From contig NZ_CP051428.1 in assembly GCF_012676905.1 (NCBI RefSeq), forward strand, positions 2,070,001 to 2,134,000: a DNA stretch of 64,000 nt, in the 5' to 3' direction. This document shows, piece after piece, positions 1 through 9,345 of the stretch. The position numbers were made by a program, and so were the translations under genes. The notes beneath the pieces are model-generated. The model did not search any database, had not been told where the DNA came from, and saw only the letters and a program-made list of their open reading frames with translations. This stretch comes from Paenibacillus albicereus. GTDB taxonomy: Bacteria; Bacillota; Bacilli; Paenibacillales; Paenibacillaceae. Numbering within the stretch: position 1 is the first letter of the stretch; every line of letters starts with the position of its first letter.

Positions 1-718
1 CTTTCCCAAGGCGGTACGAGGCGCGAGCGGCTTTCTGAATGCAGCGCGCGACATTCTCGGGGTCAGGGAAGCGATTGCGCCCCTTGTCCCGCAGATAGTC
101 AGCTAGATCAGCGACCTCCATGGTCGCGATGTCATCGAGACTATACTTCTCGGAGAGCATCTCCATGAGCGCATGACCGAATACGGAGCTCTCCACTTCG
201 GTGGTAAAGGCGTTGCATTTGTAGAACAGGTTTTGCAAGAAATATTGCTTCTCGCGGGTCAGGTTGTGGATCAGGTGAAACCGCATGCGCGTCAGGCGCT
301 GGAGCGCAACGTACTGCTCCTGCATGACGACGGTGGTCGTCAGCCTGCCGAAACGAAGGCGGTCCGCGATGACCCAGGCATCGAGGCGGTCGGTCTTATC
401 CAGATCCGAGTAAGCTTCCCTGAACTTGCTGACCAGCTTCGGATTGATGGTGAAGACTTTGGCTTTGCGCTTCTGCAGCGCGGCATCCTGATGCATGTAC
501 ATCGCCGGATGCCAGCTATAGACCGATGTCGCTTCCAGACCAATATGGATCTCGGATGACACGTGCTTGTCCGCTGCAGCAACAATACGATCACGCAGAT
601 AGGATGCGCCTTCGAGATTGTTTTTTACGGTGAGCGTCTCGAGCTTGTCGCCATCCGAATTCATGAAACACGCTTCCAGTTCTTGCGAACTGACGTCAAT
701 ACCGACAAACAGCTTCAA
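1..718 (-). CDS. IS110-family transposase, N-terminal part (cut by window edge)
   Basis: The minus strand is open from a TTG at 718-716 to the window edge, about 239 codons. AGAGGAGG lies about 8 nt upstream of that TTG. The protein begins MKLFVGIDVSSQELEACF and continues with GLEATSVYSWHP and DKTDRLDAWVIADRLR. These are the first three acidic motifs of the DEDD RuvC-like transposase fold of the IS110 family. The C-terminal domain with the catalytic serine (Transposase_20) lies beyond the edge. Family members cut and paste through a circular intermediate and use a structured guide RNA. The long non-coding stretch upstream of the start fits the IS110 group. Whether the element is intact cannot be judged from this window. 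Confidence 0.9.
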   Translation of the reverse strand, partial: MKLFVGIDVSSQELEACFMNSDGDKLETLTVKNNLEGASYLRDRIVAAADKHVSSEIHIGLEATSVYSWHPAMYMHQDAALQKRKAKVFTINPKLVSKFREAYSDLDKTDRLDAWVIADRLRFGRLTTTVVMQEQYVALQRLTRMRFHLIHNLTREKQYFLQNLFYKCNAFTTEVESSVFGHALMEMLSEKYSLDDIATMEVADLADYLRDKGRNRFPDPENVARCIQKAARASYRLGK

Positions 719-1020
719 AATAGAATTCCTCCTCTCTATAGGGGATTCAGGGAATGGACGCTCCGGGATGCCTCCGGCGCACACGCAGATCAATCACCCT
801 CGCCTATAAGAACACGCTTCGGTCCATGAGCTGCCCCGGTTTGCTAAGCCGGGCATGGGGTGTCGAAGGGAACGGCCAGCGGGTCAGAAGCTCAGACGCG
901 TACCGGAGAAACAGACTTTGGATGTAGACGATGCTACAGGAGACAAAAGAATTTCCCCGAATGGACCCTACGTTCCATTGTCCAGAGGCATGCCGGAAAG
1001 TCCAGTCCCATTTCAATTTT
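719..1020 (-). ncRNA. Possible IS110 left end with bridge RNA
   Basis: About 300 bp upstream of the transposase start hold no convincing gene. IS110-group elements (IS621 is the studied case) carry their bridge RNA in the non-coding end 5' of the transposase, so this is the expected place. Short stem-loops are visible, such as CCCGG/CCGGG at about 836-854 and GTAG/CTAC near 924-938. Related stretches near 751-774 and 959-1000 (GAATGGAC, and GGATGCC/GGCATGCC) may mark the end or the recognition loops. The exact element end is not resolved. The call rests on position and family knowledge, not on a recognised RNA fold. Confidence 0.35.
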
Positions 1021-1045
1021 CAAAGAACGAAGCACTGGGAATTTG

Positions 1046-1088
1046 GAAGGCGTTTTCCAGCTCCCTCGGGGGCTGGAAGCTAGCCTTC
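1046..1088. promoter_or_regulatory. Long hairpin in the copZ leader
   Basis: GAAGGC (1046-1051) pairs with GCCTTC (1083-1088), and TTCCAGC (1055-1061) pairs with GCTGGAA (1072-1078). CCC/GGG closes a short loop. No T-run follows, so it is not a classical terminator. It lies 40 bp before copZ and could be an attenuator-like leader structure or a footprint of the neighbouring insertion. No CsoR or CueR gene is seen nearby. Confidence 0.4.
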
Positions 1089-1127
1089 AAAAGCTTTCAA
1101 AACATACTATACGAGGAGAATGAATCC

Positions 1128-1328
1128 ATGAAAAATGTAACGTTGAAAGTTGAAGGTATGTCTTGCGGACACTGTGTCAATTCGATTGAAGGGGCTTTGA
1201 AAACAATTGGGGCAAGCGGCAAAGTCGATCTCTCGGGAGGAACGGTAGCTGTAGCGTACGATGAAAGCCAACTGACGATAACTGCCATTAAGGAAGCTAT
1301 TGAAGAACAAGGATACGACGTAGTGTAA
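1128..1328 (+). CDS. copZ: Copper chaperone CopZ
   Basis: This 66-residue protein is a single heavy-metal-associated (HMA) domain with the metal site GMSCGHC near residues 10-15. The C-terminal EEQGYDVV is typical of CopZ. Family members bind Cu(I) in the cytoplasm and pass it to CopA. The start ATG 1128 is preceded by GAGGAG at 1112-1117. An in-frame extension to 855 exists but has no suitable start signal and is not CopZ-like. copA follows after 29 bp, so the two are probably co-transcribed. Confidence 0.93.
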   Translation: MKNVTLKVEGMSCGHCVNSIEGALKTIGASGKVDLSGGTVAVAYDESQLTITAIKEAIEEQGYDVV

Positions 1329-1357
1329 CGAATCGGAAAAGAAACGAGGTGTTCGTG

Positions 1358-3805
1358 ATGGAAGCAGTCAGGCTGGAAACGGAGCAAACGTCCCTGCAAT
1401 TAACCGGTATGACATGCGCCGCTTGCGCAAACCGGATTGAGAAGGGACTCAATAATCTCGAAGGCGTGACGGAAGCGAACGTGAACTTTGCCCTGGAACG
1501 GGCGACGGTTACGTACGATCCGAAAAAAGTAAATGTCGCGCAAATGGAACAAAGCATTCAAAAACTCGGCTACGGTACGGCAAAAGAAGTCGTTGATTTC
1601 AAACTGGAAGGCATGACCTGCGCGGCTTGCGCGAATAAGATTGAGAAAGGCCTTGGAAAATTGCCCGGCGTCACGAACGCTTCCGTTAACTTCGCGATGG
1701 AAACCGCTCGGGTCGAGTACAACGCGGCCGATGTATCTATCTCCGATATGCAGCAACGCGTGGAAAAGCTGGGCTATAAAGCGATACCGAAGCAAGACGA
1801 AGCCAATCCTTCGGAGCATCGCGAGAAAGCCATTTCACAACAAAAGCGCAAACTGCTCATCTCCGCCGTTCTTTCGCTGCCGCTGCTCTGGTCCATGGTC
1901 AGCCACTTTTCGTTCTTATCCTGGATCTGGATGCCGGAGCTCTTCATGAATCCGTGGTTTCAATTGGCGTTGGCTACACCAGTTCAATTTTACATTGGCA
2001 AACAGTTCTATGTGGGCGCGTTCAAAGCGCTCCGGAATAAGAGCGCCAATATGGACGTACTCGTCTCGCTCGGAACGTCAGCTGCATACTTTTACAGCTT
2101 ATACTTAACAATTGAATGGGCCTCAATGGGCAGCATGGCGCATCACGGTCCATCGATGTACTACGAAACGAGCGCGGTCCTCATCACTCTCGTTATTCTC
2201 GGGAAGCTGTTCGAGTCGCTGGCTAAAGGCCGTACATCTGAAGCGATCAAGACGTTGATGGGCCTTCAGGCGAAAACGGCTCTCGTTGTTCGGGACGGGC
2301 AGGAAATGACGATTCCGGTCGAAGACGTACTCGTCGGCAATATCGTGGTGGTGAAACCGGGGGAGAAGATCCCGGTGGATGGGGAAGTGCTGGAAGGAAG
2401 TTCGTCGGTCGATGAATCGATGCTGACCGGCGAAAGTATCCCGGTCGAGAAAAAAGCCGGAGACAGCGTGATCGGTGCTACCGTCAACAAAAACGGCAGA
2501 TTGAGATTGAAAGCGACCAAAGTCGGCAAGGAAACCGCGCTTGCCCAAATCATTAAGGTCGTGGAAGAAGCGCAAGGCTCGAAAGCGCCGATTCAACGGG
2601 TAGCGGATGTCATTTCCGGAATCTTCGTGCCGATCGTCGTAGGGATTGCGGTTGCCGCATTTCTGGTTTGGTACTTCTGGGTGACACCCGGCGATTTCGC
2701 AAATGCGCTGGAGAAAGGGATTGCGATCCTGGTCATCGCCTGCCCTTGCGCACTGGGGCTCGCTACACCGACATCGATTATGGCGGGCTCCGGCCGCGCC
2801 GCGGAGCTTGGCGTGCTGTTCAAAGGCGGCGAGCATCTGGAATCCACGCACAAAATCGATGCGATCATTCTCGACAAAACCGGCACCGTAACGAAGGGGA
2901 AACCGGAACTTACGGATGTTGCCGCCGCAAATATAGACGAACATGCTTTTCTCCGCTTAGTTGGCGCTGCCGAGAAGGATTCCGAGCATCCGCTTGCGGA
3001 AGCGATCGTTGCCGGAATCCGGGCTAAAGGCATCGAGCTTCCGGCAACGGAACAGTTTGAGGCGATTCCAGGGTTTGGTATTCGTGCCGTCGTTGAAGGC
3101 AAAGAGGTTCTGGCCGGTACGCGCAAGCTGATGGCGAAATATGACGTTTCGGTTGAACAGGCGCTTGATCGGATGACGCAGCTTGAAGAAGATGGAAAAA
3201 CGGCGATGTTGATCGCGGTTGACGGAGCGTATGCGGGTCTCGTCGCGGTGGCCGATACGATTAAAGAAACATCGAAAGAGGCTGTAACGCGGCTGAAAGA
3301 AATGGGCATAGAGGTGATCATGATCACGGGAGACAACGAACGCACCGCACGGGCGATTGCGGGGCAAGTCGGCATCGATCATGTTCGCGCCGAAGTGCTT
3401 CCAGAAGGCAAAGCGGAAGAAGTGAAGAAGCTGCAAGCGCAGGGTAAGAAAGTGGCGATGGTCGGCGACGGCATCAATGACGCCCCCGCGCTGGCGATGG
3501 CAGATATCGGCATGGCGATCGGTACCGGTACGGACGTGGCCATGGAGGCCGCCGACGTCACCTTGATGCGCGGCGATCTGACGAGCATTCCGGATGCGAT
3601 CTACATGAGCCGCAAGACGATGAGTAACATCCGCCAAAACCTCTTCTGGGCGCTCGGCTACAACACCCTCGGCATTCCGATTGCCGCGATTGGACTGCTG
3701 GCCCCTTGGGTTGCGGGCGCGGCGATGGCGCTCAGTTCCGTGTCCGTCGTCCTTAACGCCTTGCGTCTGCAGCGTGTCAAAGTACGCTCTGCATCGAACT
3801 TGTAA
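1358..3805 (+). CDS. copA: Copper-exporting P1B-type ATPase CopA
   Basis: This 815-residue pump uses ATP to move Cu(I) out of the cytoplasm. Two N-terminal HMA domains carry GMTCAAC (Cys20/23 and Cys88/91). The membrane metal site CPC is at 462-464. The phosphorylated aspartate is D506 in DKTGT, followed by the SEHPLAEA motif and the hinge [11 protein letters not shown] 1358 is chosen because ACGAGGTG sits at a normal distance; a GTG nine bases earlier is possible. It lies directly after copZ and before a His-rich lipoprotein. The CPC motif and the paired CAAC sites favour copper (or silver) over cadmium or zinc. Confidence 0.95.
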   Translation: MEAVRLETEQTSLQLTGMTCAACANRIEKGLNNLEGVTEANVNFALERATVTYDPKKVNVAQMEQSIQKLGYGTAKEVVDFKLEGMTCAACANKIEKGLGKLPGVTNASVNFAMETARVEYNAADVSISDMQQRVEKLGYKAIPKQDEANPSEHREKAISQQKRKLLISAVLSLPLLWSMVSHFSFLSWIWMPELFMNPWFQLALATPVQFYIGKQFYVGAFKALRNKSANMDVLVSLGTSAAYFYSLYLTIEWASMGSMAHHGPSMYYETSAVLITLVILGKLFESLAKGRTSEAIKTLMGLQAKTALVVRDGQEMTIPVEDVLVGNIVVVKPGEKIPVDGEVLEGSSSVDESMLTGESIPVEKKAGDSVIGATVNKNGRLRLKATKVGKETALAQIIKVVEEAQGSKAPIQRVADVISGIFVPIVVGIAVAAFLVWYFWVTPGDFANALEKGIAILVIACPCALGLATPTSIMAGSGRAAELGVLFKGGEHLESTHKIDAIILDKTGTVTKGKPELTDVAAANIDEHAFLRLVGAAEKDSEHPLAEAIVAGIRAKGIELPATEQFEAIPGFGIRAVVEGKEVLAGTRKLMAKYDVSVEQALDRMTQLEEDGKTAMLIAVDGAYAGLVAVADTIKETSKEAVTRLKEMGIEVIMITGDNERTARAIAGQVGIDHVRAEVLPEGKAEEVKKLQAQGKKVAMVGDGINDAPALAMADIGMAIGTGTDVAMEAADVTLMRGDLTSIPDAIYMSRKTMSNIRQNLFWALGYNTLGIPIAAIGLLAPWVAGAAMALSSVSVVLNALRLQRVKVRSASNL

Positions 3806-3827
3806 TGAAGTGGAGTTGATATAAACC

Positions 3828-4751
3828 ATGAAGAAGAAAATCATCCTCGTCGCTGCGGCGGTACTTGTGTTAAGCATATTGGCCGCATGCGGCAAAGCAG
3901 GGGATAAGAAACCCGCAGGCGGAAATAATCATGCCGGTCATGGAGCCATCAGCGGGCAAGAGAACGCCGAGAAGCCTGCAGGAAACGAGAAAAAGGAGGC
4001 GGGAGAGATGGATCATGGAGGCGGCCACGGCGGCCATGGCGCAGATGCGAAGCCTGCTGCGGAGAATCTTCAAGCATCATTTGCCTTCCCCGCAGGCGCC
4101 GCAAAAGCAAATGAAGAAACGGAATTGACCATTCAAGTGAAGGATAAGGACGGGAAACCGGTCAATAAATATGATGTCAATCACGAGAAATTGCTTCATC
4201 TCATTATCGTCAATCACGATTTATCGTTCTTTAACCACATTCACCCCGAGTTTAAGGGTGACGGCACATTTACGGTGAATACGTCGTTCCCGGCTGGCGG
4301 TGAGTACAAAGTGTTTGCGGATTTTATTCCGACTGGCGGGGCCAATACAACGCTCAGCGAGTGGGTGAAGGTGGAAGGCAAAGAAGGCAAGCATGCCGCG
4401 ATTGCAGCTGACGCAAATCTTGTGAAAGAAGTCGATGGCAAGGAAATTGAGCTCTCTATGAGTGCCGCCAAACCGAAAGAAGACGTGACATTGACCTTCA
4501 ACATTCGCGACGCGAAGACGAAGAAGGGGATCAATAATCTGCAGCCTTATTTGGGTGCGGTTGGCCATGTCGTAATTCTTTCGGAAGATGCGAATCAGTA
4601 TCTTCATGTTCATCCGATCGACGAGAAAGCGACCGGGCCGGATGCGAAATTCGCGACTTCTTTTCCGCAAAGCGGCACGTTCAAAATTTGGGGACAATTT
4701 CAGCACAATGGCGAGGTGTTCACCGTCCCCTTCGTCGTCAATGTGAGATAA
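3828..4751 (+). CDS. His-rich metal-binding lipoprotein, YtkA-like
   Basis: A signal peptide ends in the lipobox LAAC at about residues 18-21, so the protein should be a surface lipoprotein of 307 residues. A linker with NHAGHG, MDHGGGHGGHG and similar His/Gly clusters follows. The remainder looks like two beta-rich copies, each with an HxHP-type motif (HIHPEF and HVHPID) and a Gly-Thr-rich strand resembling YtkA-like domains. It sits 22 bp after copA. The histidine clusters suggest binding of copper outside the membrane; this role is inferred. Confidence 0.75.
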   Translation: MKKKIILVAAAVLVLSILAACGKAGDKKPAGGNNHAGHGAISGQENAEKPAGNEKKEAGEMDHGGGHGGHGADAKPAAENLQASFAFPAGAAKANEETELTIQVKDKDGKPVNKYDVNHEKLLHLIIVNHDLSFFNHIHPEFKGDGTFTVNTSFPAGGEYKVFADFIPTGGANTTLSEWVKVEGKEGKHAAIAADANLVKEVDGKEIELSMSAAKPKEDVTLTFNIRDAKTKKGINNLQPYLGAVGHVVILSEDANQYLHVHPIDEKATGPDAKFATSFPQSGTFKIWGQFQHNGEVFTVPFVVNVR

Positions 4752-4773
4752 CGGATCGAAGAGGAGAATGATC

Positions 4774-5394
4774 ATGGGAGATAAGACGAAACTGGCGGTA
4801 TCGCCTGCGATTCAAGTCGGGGGAAGCCTATTTACGCCGGATCAACTTGCCAAGATCGGTACGGTTGTCGGTTCAGACGCCAAAATTGAAATGACCTCGT
4901 TCAAGCAGCTTTACGTGGAAGTGCCTCTTGATGAGCGAGAAGCCATCCAGGAAGAACTGGAGCGTGCCGGTCTGGAAGTATATCCGGCCGGATTTGCGAC
5001 CAAGAGCCTGATCGCCTGCAACTTCTGCAAAGGTGCGGAAGAAGCCGGTCTGGAGACGGCTCGCATCTTGAATCGGGCGATCGCTGGCATCGCGACGCCC
5101 ACGCCGCTGAAGATTGGCTACGCAGGCTGTGCGCTGGGCACAAGTGAACCGCTGCTGAAAGATATCGCTGTCGTCAAAATGCGGGATACGTTCGATATTT
5201 ACGTTGGAGGAGAACCTAAAGGCATCAAAGCTGCGACGGGGCGGTTGCTTGTCTCCGGCATAACAGAGGAACGACTTGTTCCTGTTGTATCCACGCTTAT
5301 TGATTTTTATAAGCAACAAGCAAAAGGAAAAGAGAAGTTCAGCAAATTCGTGGATCGGATCACGATGGAGCAGTTGAAACAAATCGTCGCGTAA
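4774..5394 (+). CDS. Nitrite/sulfite reductase ferredoxin-like domain protein
   Basis: This 206-residue protein resembles one ferredoxin-like half of the nitrite/sulfite reductase family followed by an iron-sulfur-binding half. Two cysteine segments are visible, IACNFCKG and GYAGCALGTSE, and GGEPKG may contribute to the cofactor site. It is much shorter than a catalytic siroheme enzyme, so it may only bind an Fe-S cluster or metal. ATG 4774 is chosen over ATG 4768 because GAGGAG at 4761-4766 would touch the earlier codon. A glutaredoxin gene follows after 14 bp, suggesting a thiol or redox task in copper stress. The function is not known. Confidence 0.65.
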   Translation: MGDKTKLAVSPAIQVGGSLFTPDQLAKIGTVVGSDAKIEMTSFKQLYVEVPLDEREAIQEELERAGLEVYPAGFATKSLIACNFCKGAEEAGLETARILNRAIAGIATPTPLKIGYAGCALGTSEPLLKDIAVVKMRDTFDIYVGGEPKGIKAATGRLLVSGITEERLVPVVSTLIDFYKQQAKGKEKFSKFVDRITMEQLKQIVA

Positions 5395-5408
5395 AGGAGA
5401 GAAATTCC

Positions 5409-5666
5409 ATGTCGCAAATCGATCCGAAAGATCCGATCAAAATTTACACGATCCCGACCTGCAGCGACTGCCACTTTGCCAAGCGCTATTTCAATGAGCA
5501 TCAAGTTCCCTATGTTGACTACAATTGTGAAGAAAATATCGAATATGCGAAAGAAGTTCTGGAGCTGACAGGAAAGCAGGTCGTACCGACCATCGTCATT
5601 AAAGACAAGGTATTTGTCGGTTTTGCCGAGAACTTGAATGAAATAAGCAAACTCCTTGTAGGCTAA
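5409..5666 (+). CDS. Glutaredoxin-like protein
   Basis: This 85-residue thioredoxin-fold protein has the active site TCSDC near residues 18-22. The cis-proline segment VVPTIVI and the ending VGFAENLNEISKLL are NrdH/YruB-type features. It should catalyse thiol-disulfide exchange in the cytoplasm. A good Shine-Dalgarno (AAAGGAGAG) precedes ATG 5409, 14 bp after the previous gene. In this copper block it may keep Cu-exposed thiols reduced; that is inference from position. Confidence 0.85.
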   Translation: MSQIDPKDPIKIYTIPTCSDCHFAKRYFNEHQVPYVDYNCEENIEYAKEVLELTGKQVVPTIVIKDKVFVGFAENLNEISKLLVG

Positions 5667-5767
5667 GAACTTATAGGTGTCTCGCGCAGGCTGCTATTTG
5701 TGTCCGTGACTAAAGAGTGGTTGCCTTAATCCGAATGTTAGGAGCATTCATAAGGGGAGGTACTATC

Positions 5768-6622
5768 GTGGCGTCCGAGCAAAATGAAGAAAGATCAAAA
5801 TCATGGGAAACCGCAGGGCAAGTAGCGGCTTGGAATCGAAGCAGTGACGATCGAGAAAGGCTTCTAGGGGAAGCGACGGAGCTTATGCTGCGGGAAGCTG
5901 GCGTTAGGGAAGGAACGCAGCTTCTGGACATAGCGGCGGGGATGGGGGACCAGACGTTCATGGCCGCCCGGATGATCGGTCCGGCAGGAAATGTTGTTGC
6001 TACCGATATCTCAGCGACCATGCTGCAGGTCCTTGCCGAGATCGCGAAACAAGAGACGCTCACTAATATTCAAACGCATGTCATGGATGCCCAGCATGTA
6101 GATTTGCGGACAGACACCTTTGATGCGGCTATATCCCGTCACGGTTTGATGTTTGTTCCAGAGCTGGGGCAAGCCTTGACGGGTATCCGAGAGGTGTTGA
6201 AAACGGGCGGTAAATTCGCGGCACTCGTATGGTCGAGTCCGGATAAGAACCCGACCTTGTCCCTGCCGATTTCTATCATTTCACGATATGCAGGCATCCC
6301 GATTATGGAAGGCGGCAAAAAACCAGGCGTGTTCTCACTTGGTAACCCCGACTTACTGGCAGAAGCCTTTCAGACAGTGGGCTTCCGGGATGTAACGGTG
6401 CAGGCTGTCCCGCATATTCACCGCTATGCTTCGGCTGTGGAGTTTAGCCGTCGTGGGCGAGAAGACGTATCCGCCGGTCCGCTGGGTGAAATCATTAAAC
6501 GGCTCAGTGAGGAAGAACGCAAAAAGATGCATATGGAAATTGTTCGTGCGCTGCAGACATTCGAAGGGCCAGAAGGATTTGAAGGGCCATCGGAATCACT
6601 CCTGGTTGTGGGGATCAAATAA
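5768..6622 (+). CDS. SAM-dependent class I methyltransferase
   Basis: The 284-residue protein has the Rossmann SAM-binding motif LLDIAAGMGDQT (motif I), ATDISATML (motif II) and a motif near DAQHVDL, as in UbiE/COQ5-type enzymes. The substrate is not evident. GTG 5768 is preferred because AGGGGAGG (5753-5760) lies 7 nt upstream; the reading frame extends to 5717 without a matching site. It stands between the copper genes and a TVP38 membrane protein. Family members with this motif set methylate quinones, lipids or metalloids, and none of these can be chosen from sequence alone. Confidence 0.75.
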   Translation: MASEQNEERSKSWETAGQVAAWNRSSDDRERLLGEATELMLREAGVREGTQLLDIAAGMGDQTFMAARMIGPAGNVVATDISATMLQVLAEIAKQETLTNIQTHVMDAQHVDLRTDTFDAAISRHGLMFVPELGQALTGIREVLKTGGKFAALVWSSPDKNPTLSLPISIISRYAGIPIMEGGKKPGVFSLGNPDLLAEAFQTVGFRDVTVQAVPHIHRYASAVEFSRRGREDVSAGPLGEIIKRLSEEERKKMHMEIVRALQTFEGPEGFEGPSESLLVVGIK

Positions 6623-6663
6623 ATGGGCTTACGCAGCTTTCCTTTGGAGAACGGAATGGAAAC

Positions 6664-7335
6664 ATGATGAAAAAAGGATTGGTTGTTCTTCTTTATGGGG
6701 TCGTGATTGCCGCCGTCATAATCTTCAAGGAATCTCTGCTTTCATGGCTCTCTCTTGGAGGCGTGGAGCGTCTTCCATGGATGATCGGGGCTGCGATCCT
6801 TCTTGCGATGATTCCGCTCGTTCCTTTTGGGATTGTAGCCGGAATCATCGGGGCCGCGTATGGGCCGGTCTGGGGCAGTTTGATCAATGTGGTCAGTTCA
6901 ACCACCGCGGCAGCCTTGACCTTTTGGGCGGTTCGGTTGATTTTTCAGGAACGAGGCCGTCAGCTCATGGCTTCGGTGAAAGGAGCAGAACGGTTTATCT
7001 TCCTTCTGGAGCGTAATGCATTCTTTGCGGTCATACTGGCTCGCCTGCTACCATTCGTCCCCGCGGTAATCGTCAATATCGGTGCGGCTCTCTTCCGAAT
7101 GTCCTTTGGAAGTTTTATTATGGCCACTGCGGTCGGGAAAGTACCGGTCATGGTTGTGTTTGCCTTCATGGGGAGTCAGTTGGATTCAAACTGGCCCGTT
7201 ATGCTACGGACGCTGTTCATTTACATGTTCTTTCTGGTGGTTGTATACGCAGGCTATCGAGTATGGCTTCGCTGGATGGAATCCCTTTATAAAAAGGAAC
7301 CGACTGATGAATACTATAGAGGAAAAGGGGACTGA
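6664..7335 (+). CDS. TVP38/TMEM64 family membrane protein
   Basis: This 223-residue integral membrane protein has about five hydrophobic segments. The central part carries the family pattern FGIVAGIIGAAYGPVWGS, then RLLPFVPAVIVNIGAAL and a Gly-rich SFIMATAVGKVP. It belongs to the DedA/SNARE-associated superfamily, where members are implicated in lipid scrambling or ion homeostasis. Such genes commonly sit in mercury and copper islands. It lies 41 bp after the methyltransferase and ends 118 bp before the two-component pair. The start may be the first or second ATG (6664 or 6667). Confidence 0.8.
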   Translation: MMKKGLVVLLYGVVIAAVIIFKESLLSWLSLGGVERLPWMIGAAILLAMIPLVPFGIVAGIIGAAYGPVWGSLINVVSSTTAAALTFWAVRLIFQERGRQLMASVKGAERFIFLLERNAFFAVILARLLPFVPAVIVNIGAALFRMSFGSFIMATAVGKVPVMVVFAFMGSQLDSNWPVMLRTLFIYMFFLVVVYAGYRVWLRWMESLYKKEPTDEYYRGKGD

Positions 7336-7453
7336 TTCGGGCTGATTAGGGTCGCCCTTTTGTTGTTTCTGCACGGCATCTCTGCATCTACATCAGTTCT
7401 ACATAAGTCATGGGTAAAGTGATACATAGAGGCGTTATTCGCGGAGGATGGTC

Positions 7454-8146
7454 ATGAAAACGATATTGGTCGTCGATGATGAATCGAAAATTCGGGATGT
7501 GGTTGTATCCTATTTGAAAAAAGACGGTTTTCAGACCGTTGAAGCCGAAACGGGCAGCGAGGCCATTCGGCGCGTGCAAAACGAATCGATTGATTTTGTC
7601 ATCCTGGACCTTATGCTTCCGGATATGGAGGGCGAGCAGGTTTGCCAAGCGATTCGTCAAATCCATTCTGTTCCGATTTTGATGCTTACCGCCAAGGTTT
7701 CCGAGAACAATCGGATTAAGGGGTTATCCATGGGGGCCGACGATTACTTGATCAAGCCCTTTGACCCACGCGAAGTAGTGGCTCGGGTTCGGGCGATTAT
7801 GCGGCGTACGGACGAATATCATTTGCTTGCGGATCGCCTGGCCTTTAATCAAGGGGAACTTATCATTGATTCGTTAAAGCAGCAAGTATTCCGCGACGGC
7901 CAACCGGTGAACCTGACCCCGAATGAATATAAGCTGCTGCTTGTCCTGGCCAAGCATCCGCAGCGTCACTTTTCACGAGAGGAGCTTGTAGAACGCGTGC
8001 TTGGCTATGATTTTGACGGTGATATCCGAACGATCGATCAGCATGTAAAAAATATCCGGCAAAAAATAGAGGGCGACCCCAAGTCCCCAAAATATATTGT
8101 GACGGTGTATGGAACCGGCTATCGGTTTGCAGGAGGAACAACATGA
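7454..8146 (+). CDS. OmpR/PhoB-type response regulator
   Basis: The 230-residue protein has a receiver domain with acidic pair VVDDE, phospho-acceptor D52 (ILDLMLPD) and conserved lysine in YLIKPFDP. A C-terminal winged helix follows (about residues 130-228, ending TVYGTGYRF). ATG 7454 is chosen over ATG 7448 because CGGAGG at 7442-7447 would directly abut the earlier codon. The partner kinase overlaps by 4 nt. Its position between copper genes suggests that it responds to copper at the cell envelope, like CusR/CopR; this is inference. Confidence 0.9.
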   Translation: MKTILVVDDESKIRDVVVSYLKKDGFQTVEAETGSEAIRRVQNESIDFVILDLMLPDMEGEQVCQAIRQIHSVPILMLTAKVSENNRIKGLSMGADDYLIKPFDPREVVARVRAIMRRTDEYHLLADRLAFNQGELIIDSLKQQVFRDGQPVNLTPNEYKLLLVLAKHPQRHFSREELVERVLGYDFDGDIRTIDQHVKNIRQKIEGDPKSPKYIVTVYGTGYRFAGGTT

Positions 8147-9213
8147 ATAAGCGTCTGCATACCCGTTTGGCTCTGATTATTATCGGGATTGCTGCTGGCA
8201 TTGTCCTGATTACAACCATTAGCGTCATTTTGACGACACACTATCATTTCTCCTTGTATCAAGCTCAAGCCGGTATGACGCACGAATTACCCGAACTGAA
8301 TTATCATTTGGAACAAGCGTTGATGCAAACGATCATCTGGACGTGTTTAGTTGCGATTGTACTTGCCGTATTTCTCGGTTTTTATGTAGCCAAACGAATT
8401 TCGGCTCCTCTCATTCATATGAAGCGAGTCGCGGAACGCATGACGGACGGGGAATGGAGTACGAGAGTGGACATTCAAGGGAAAGATGAGCTTGCAGACT
8501 TGGGCGCATCGCTAAATACGCTGGCAGAGCAGTTGCAGCAGCATGAGCAACTGCGCGTCACGATGACCGAAGACATCGCGCATGAGCTACGAACCCCTTT
8601 GGCTACGCTCAAAAGTCATATGCGCGCCCTAGAAGACGGGATTTGGGAGCCTACGCCGGAGCGTATCCATTCCTGCTACGAAGAAATCGAACGATTGACG
8701 CAGCTAGTAGCCGAGTTGGAAGACTTGACGCATGTGGAGTCCCCCGGTTTTCAATTGGTGCGAAAAGAAGAATCATTGACGGCCATCATCGAGAGAGGCG
8801 AAGAACTGGTTGCTGCTGCCTATCGTGAAAAAAACGTTCATCTACGGTGTTCCGTAAGTCCTCATATTGATGTTTTTGTCGATCATGATCGCATGATTCA
8901 GGTGCTTGTGAATCTGCTTAGCAACGCATTGAAATTTACTCCTGAACACGGAGAAGTGCGAATTGAGGGTAGTGAAGACAGCGGACATGTTTGGATCCGA
9001 GTTCAAGACACGGGAACGGGAATCCCACAGGAGGACTTGCCCTATGTGTTCGAGCGATTTTACCGGGCGGATAAGTCCCGCAATCGGAAGACCGGCGGCA
9101 GCGGCCTGGGGTTAACCATCGTCAAGGAGTTGGTTGCAGCCCACGGCGGGGAAATTTCGGCCGAGAACCGGGAAGGTGCCGCTTTTACAATTCGGATTCC
9201 CAAAAGACAATAG
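8143..9213 (+). CDS. Sensor histidine kinase, partner of the preceding regulator
   Basis: This 356-residue kinase has two membrane segments (about 10-31 and 62-82) around a short extracellular loop of about 30 residues. A HAMP domain follows. The phosphorylated histidine is H147 in the H-box DIAHELRTPLATLK. ATP-binding boxes are NLLSNALKFTPEHG (N), VQDTGTGIP (G1), FERFYRADKSRNR (F) and GGSGLGLTIVK (G2). The small outer loop suits detection of a metal ion or membrane state rather than a large ligand. The start overlaps the end of the response regulator gene (ATGA), indicating translational coupling. Confidence 0.9.
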   Translation: MNKRLHTRLALIIIGIAAGIVLITTISVILTTHYHFSLYQAQAGMTHELPELNYHLEQALMQTIIWTCLVAIVLAVFLGFYVAKRISAPLIHMKRVAERMTDGEWSTRVDIQGKDELADLGASLNTLAEQLQQHEQLRVTMTEDIAHELRTPLATLKSHMRALEDGIWEPTPERIHSCYEEIERLTQLVAELEDLTHVESPGFQLVRKEESLTAIIERGEELVAAAYREKNVHLRCSVSPHIDVFVDHDRMIQVLVNLLSNALKFTPEHGEVRIEGSEDSGHVWIRVQDTGTGIPQEDLPYVFERFYRADKSRNRKTGGSGLGLTIVKELVAAHGGEISAENREGAAFTIRIPKRQ

Positions 9214-9345
9214 AGCAAGCATTCTACATCGAATCTTCAAAAGTATCGATTACACTGTATATGACTTGCATTTTTATCGAATGGTTTGGAAATACATGGG
9301 GGACACTGAATTCAGGTCTCTTTTTTAGATATGGGGGTAATTTTT

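Noticed and set aside
173-559. Plus-strand 128-codon frame
   Set aside because: It is antisense to the IS110 transposase, whose motifs are clear on the minus strand.
855-1127. N-terminal extension of copZ
   Set aside because: CopZ is a 66-70-residue protein; the extension has no homologous look and crosses the hairpin and probable insertion end.
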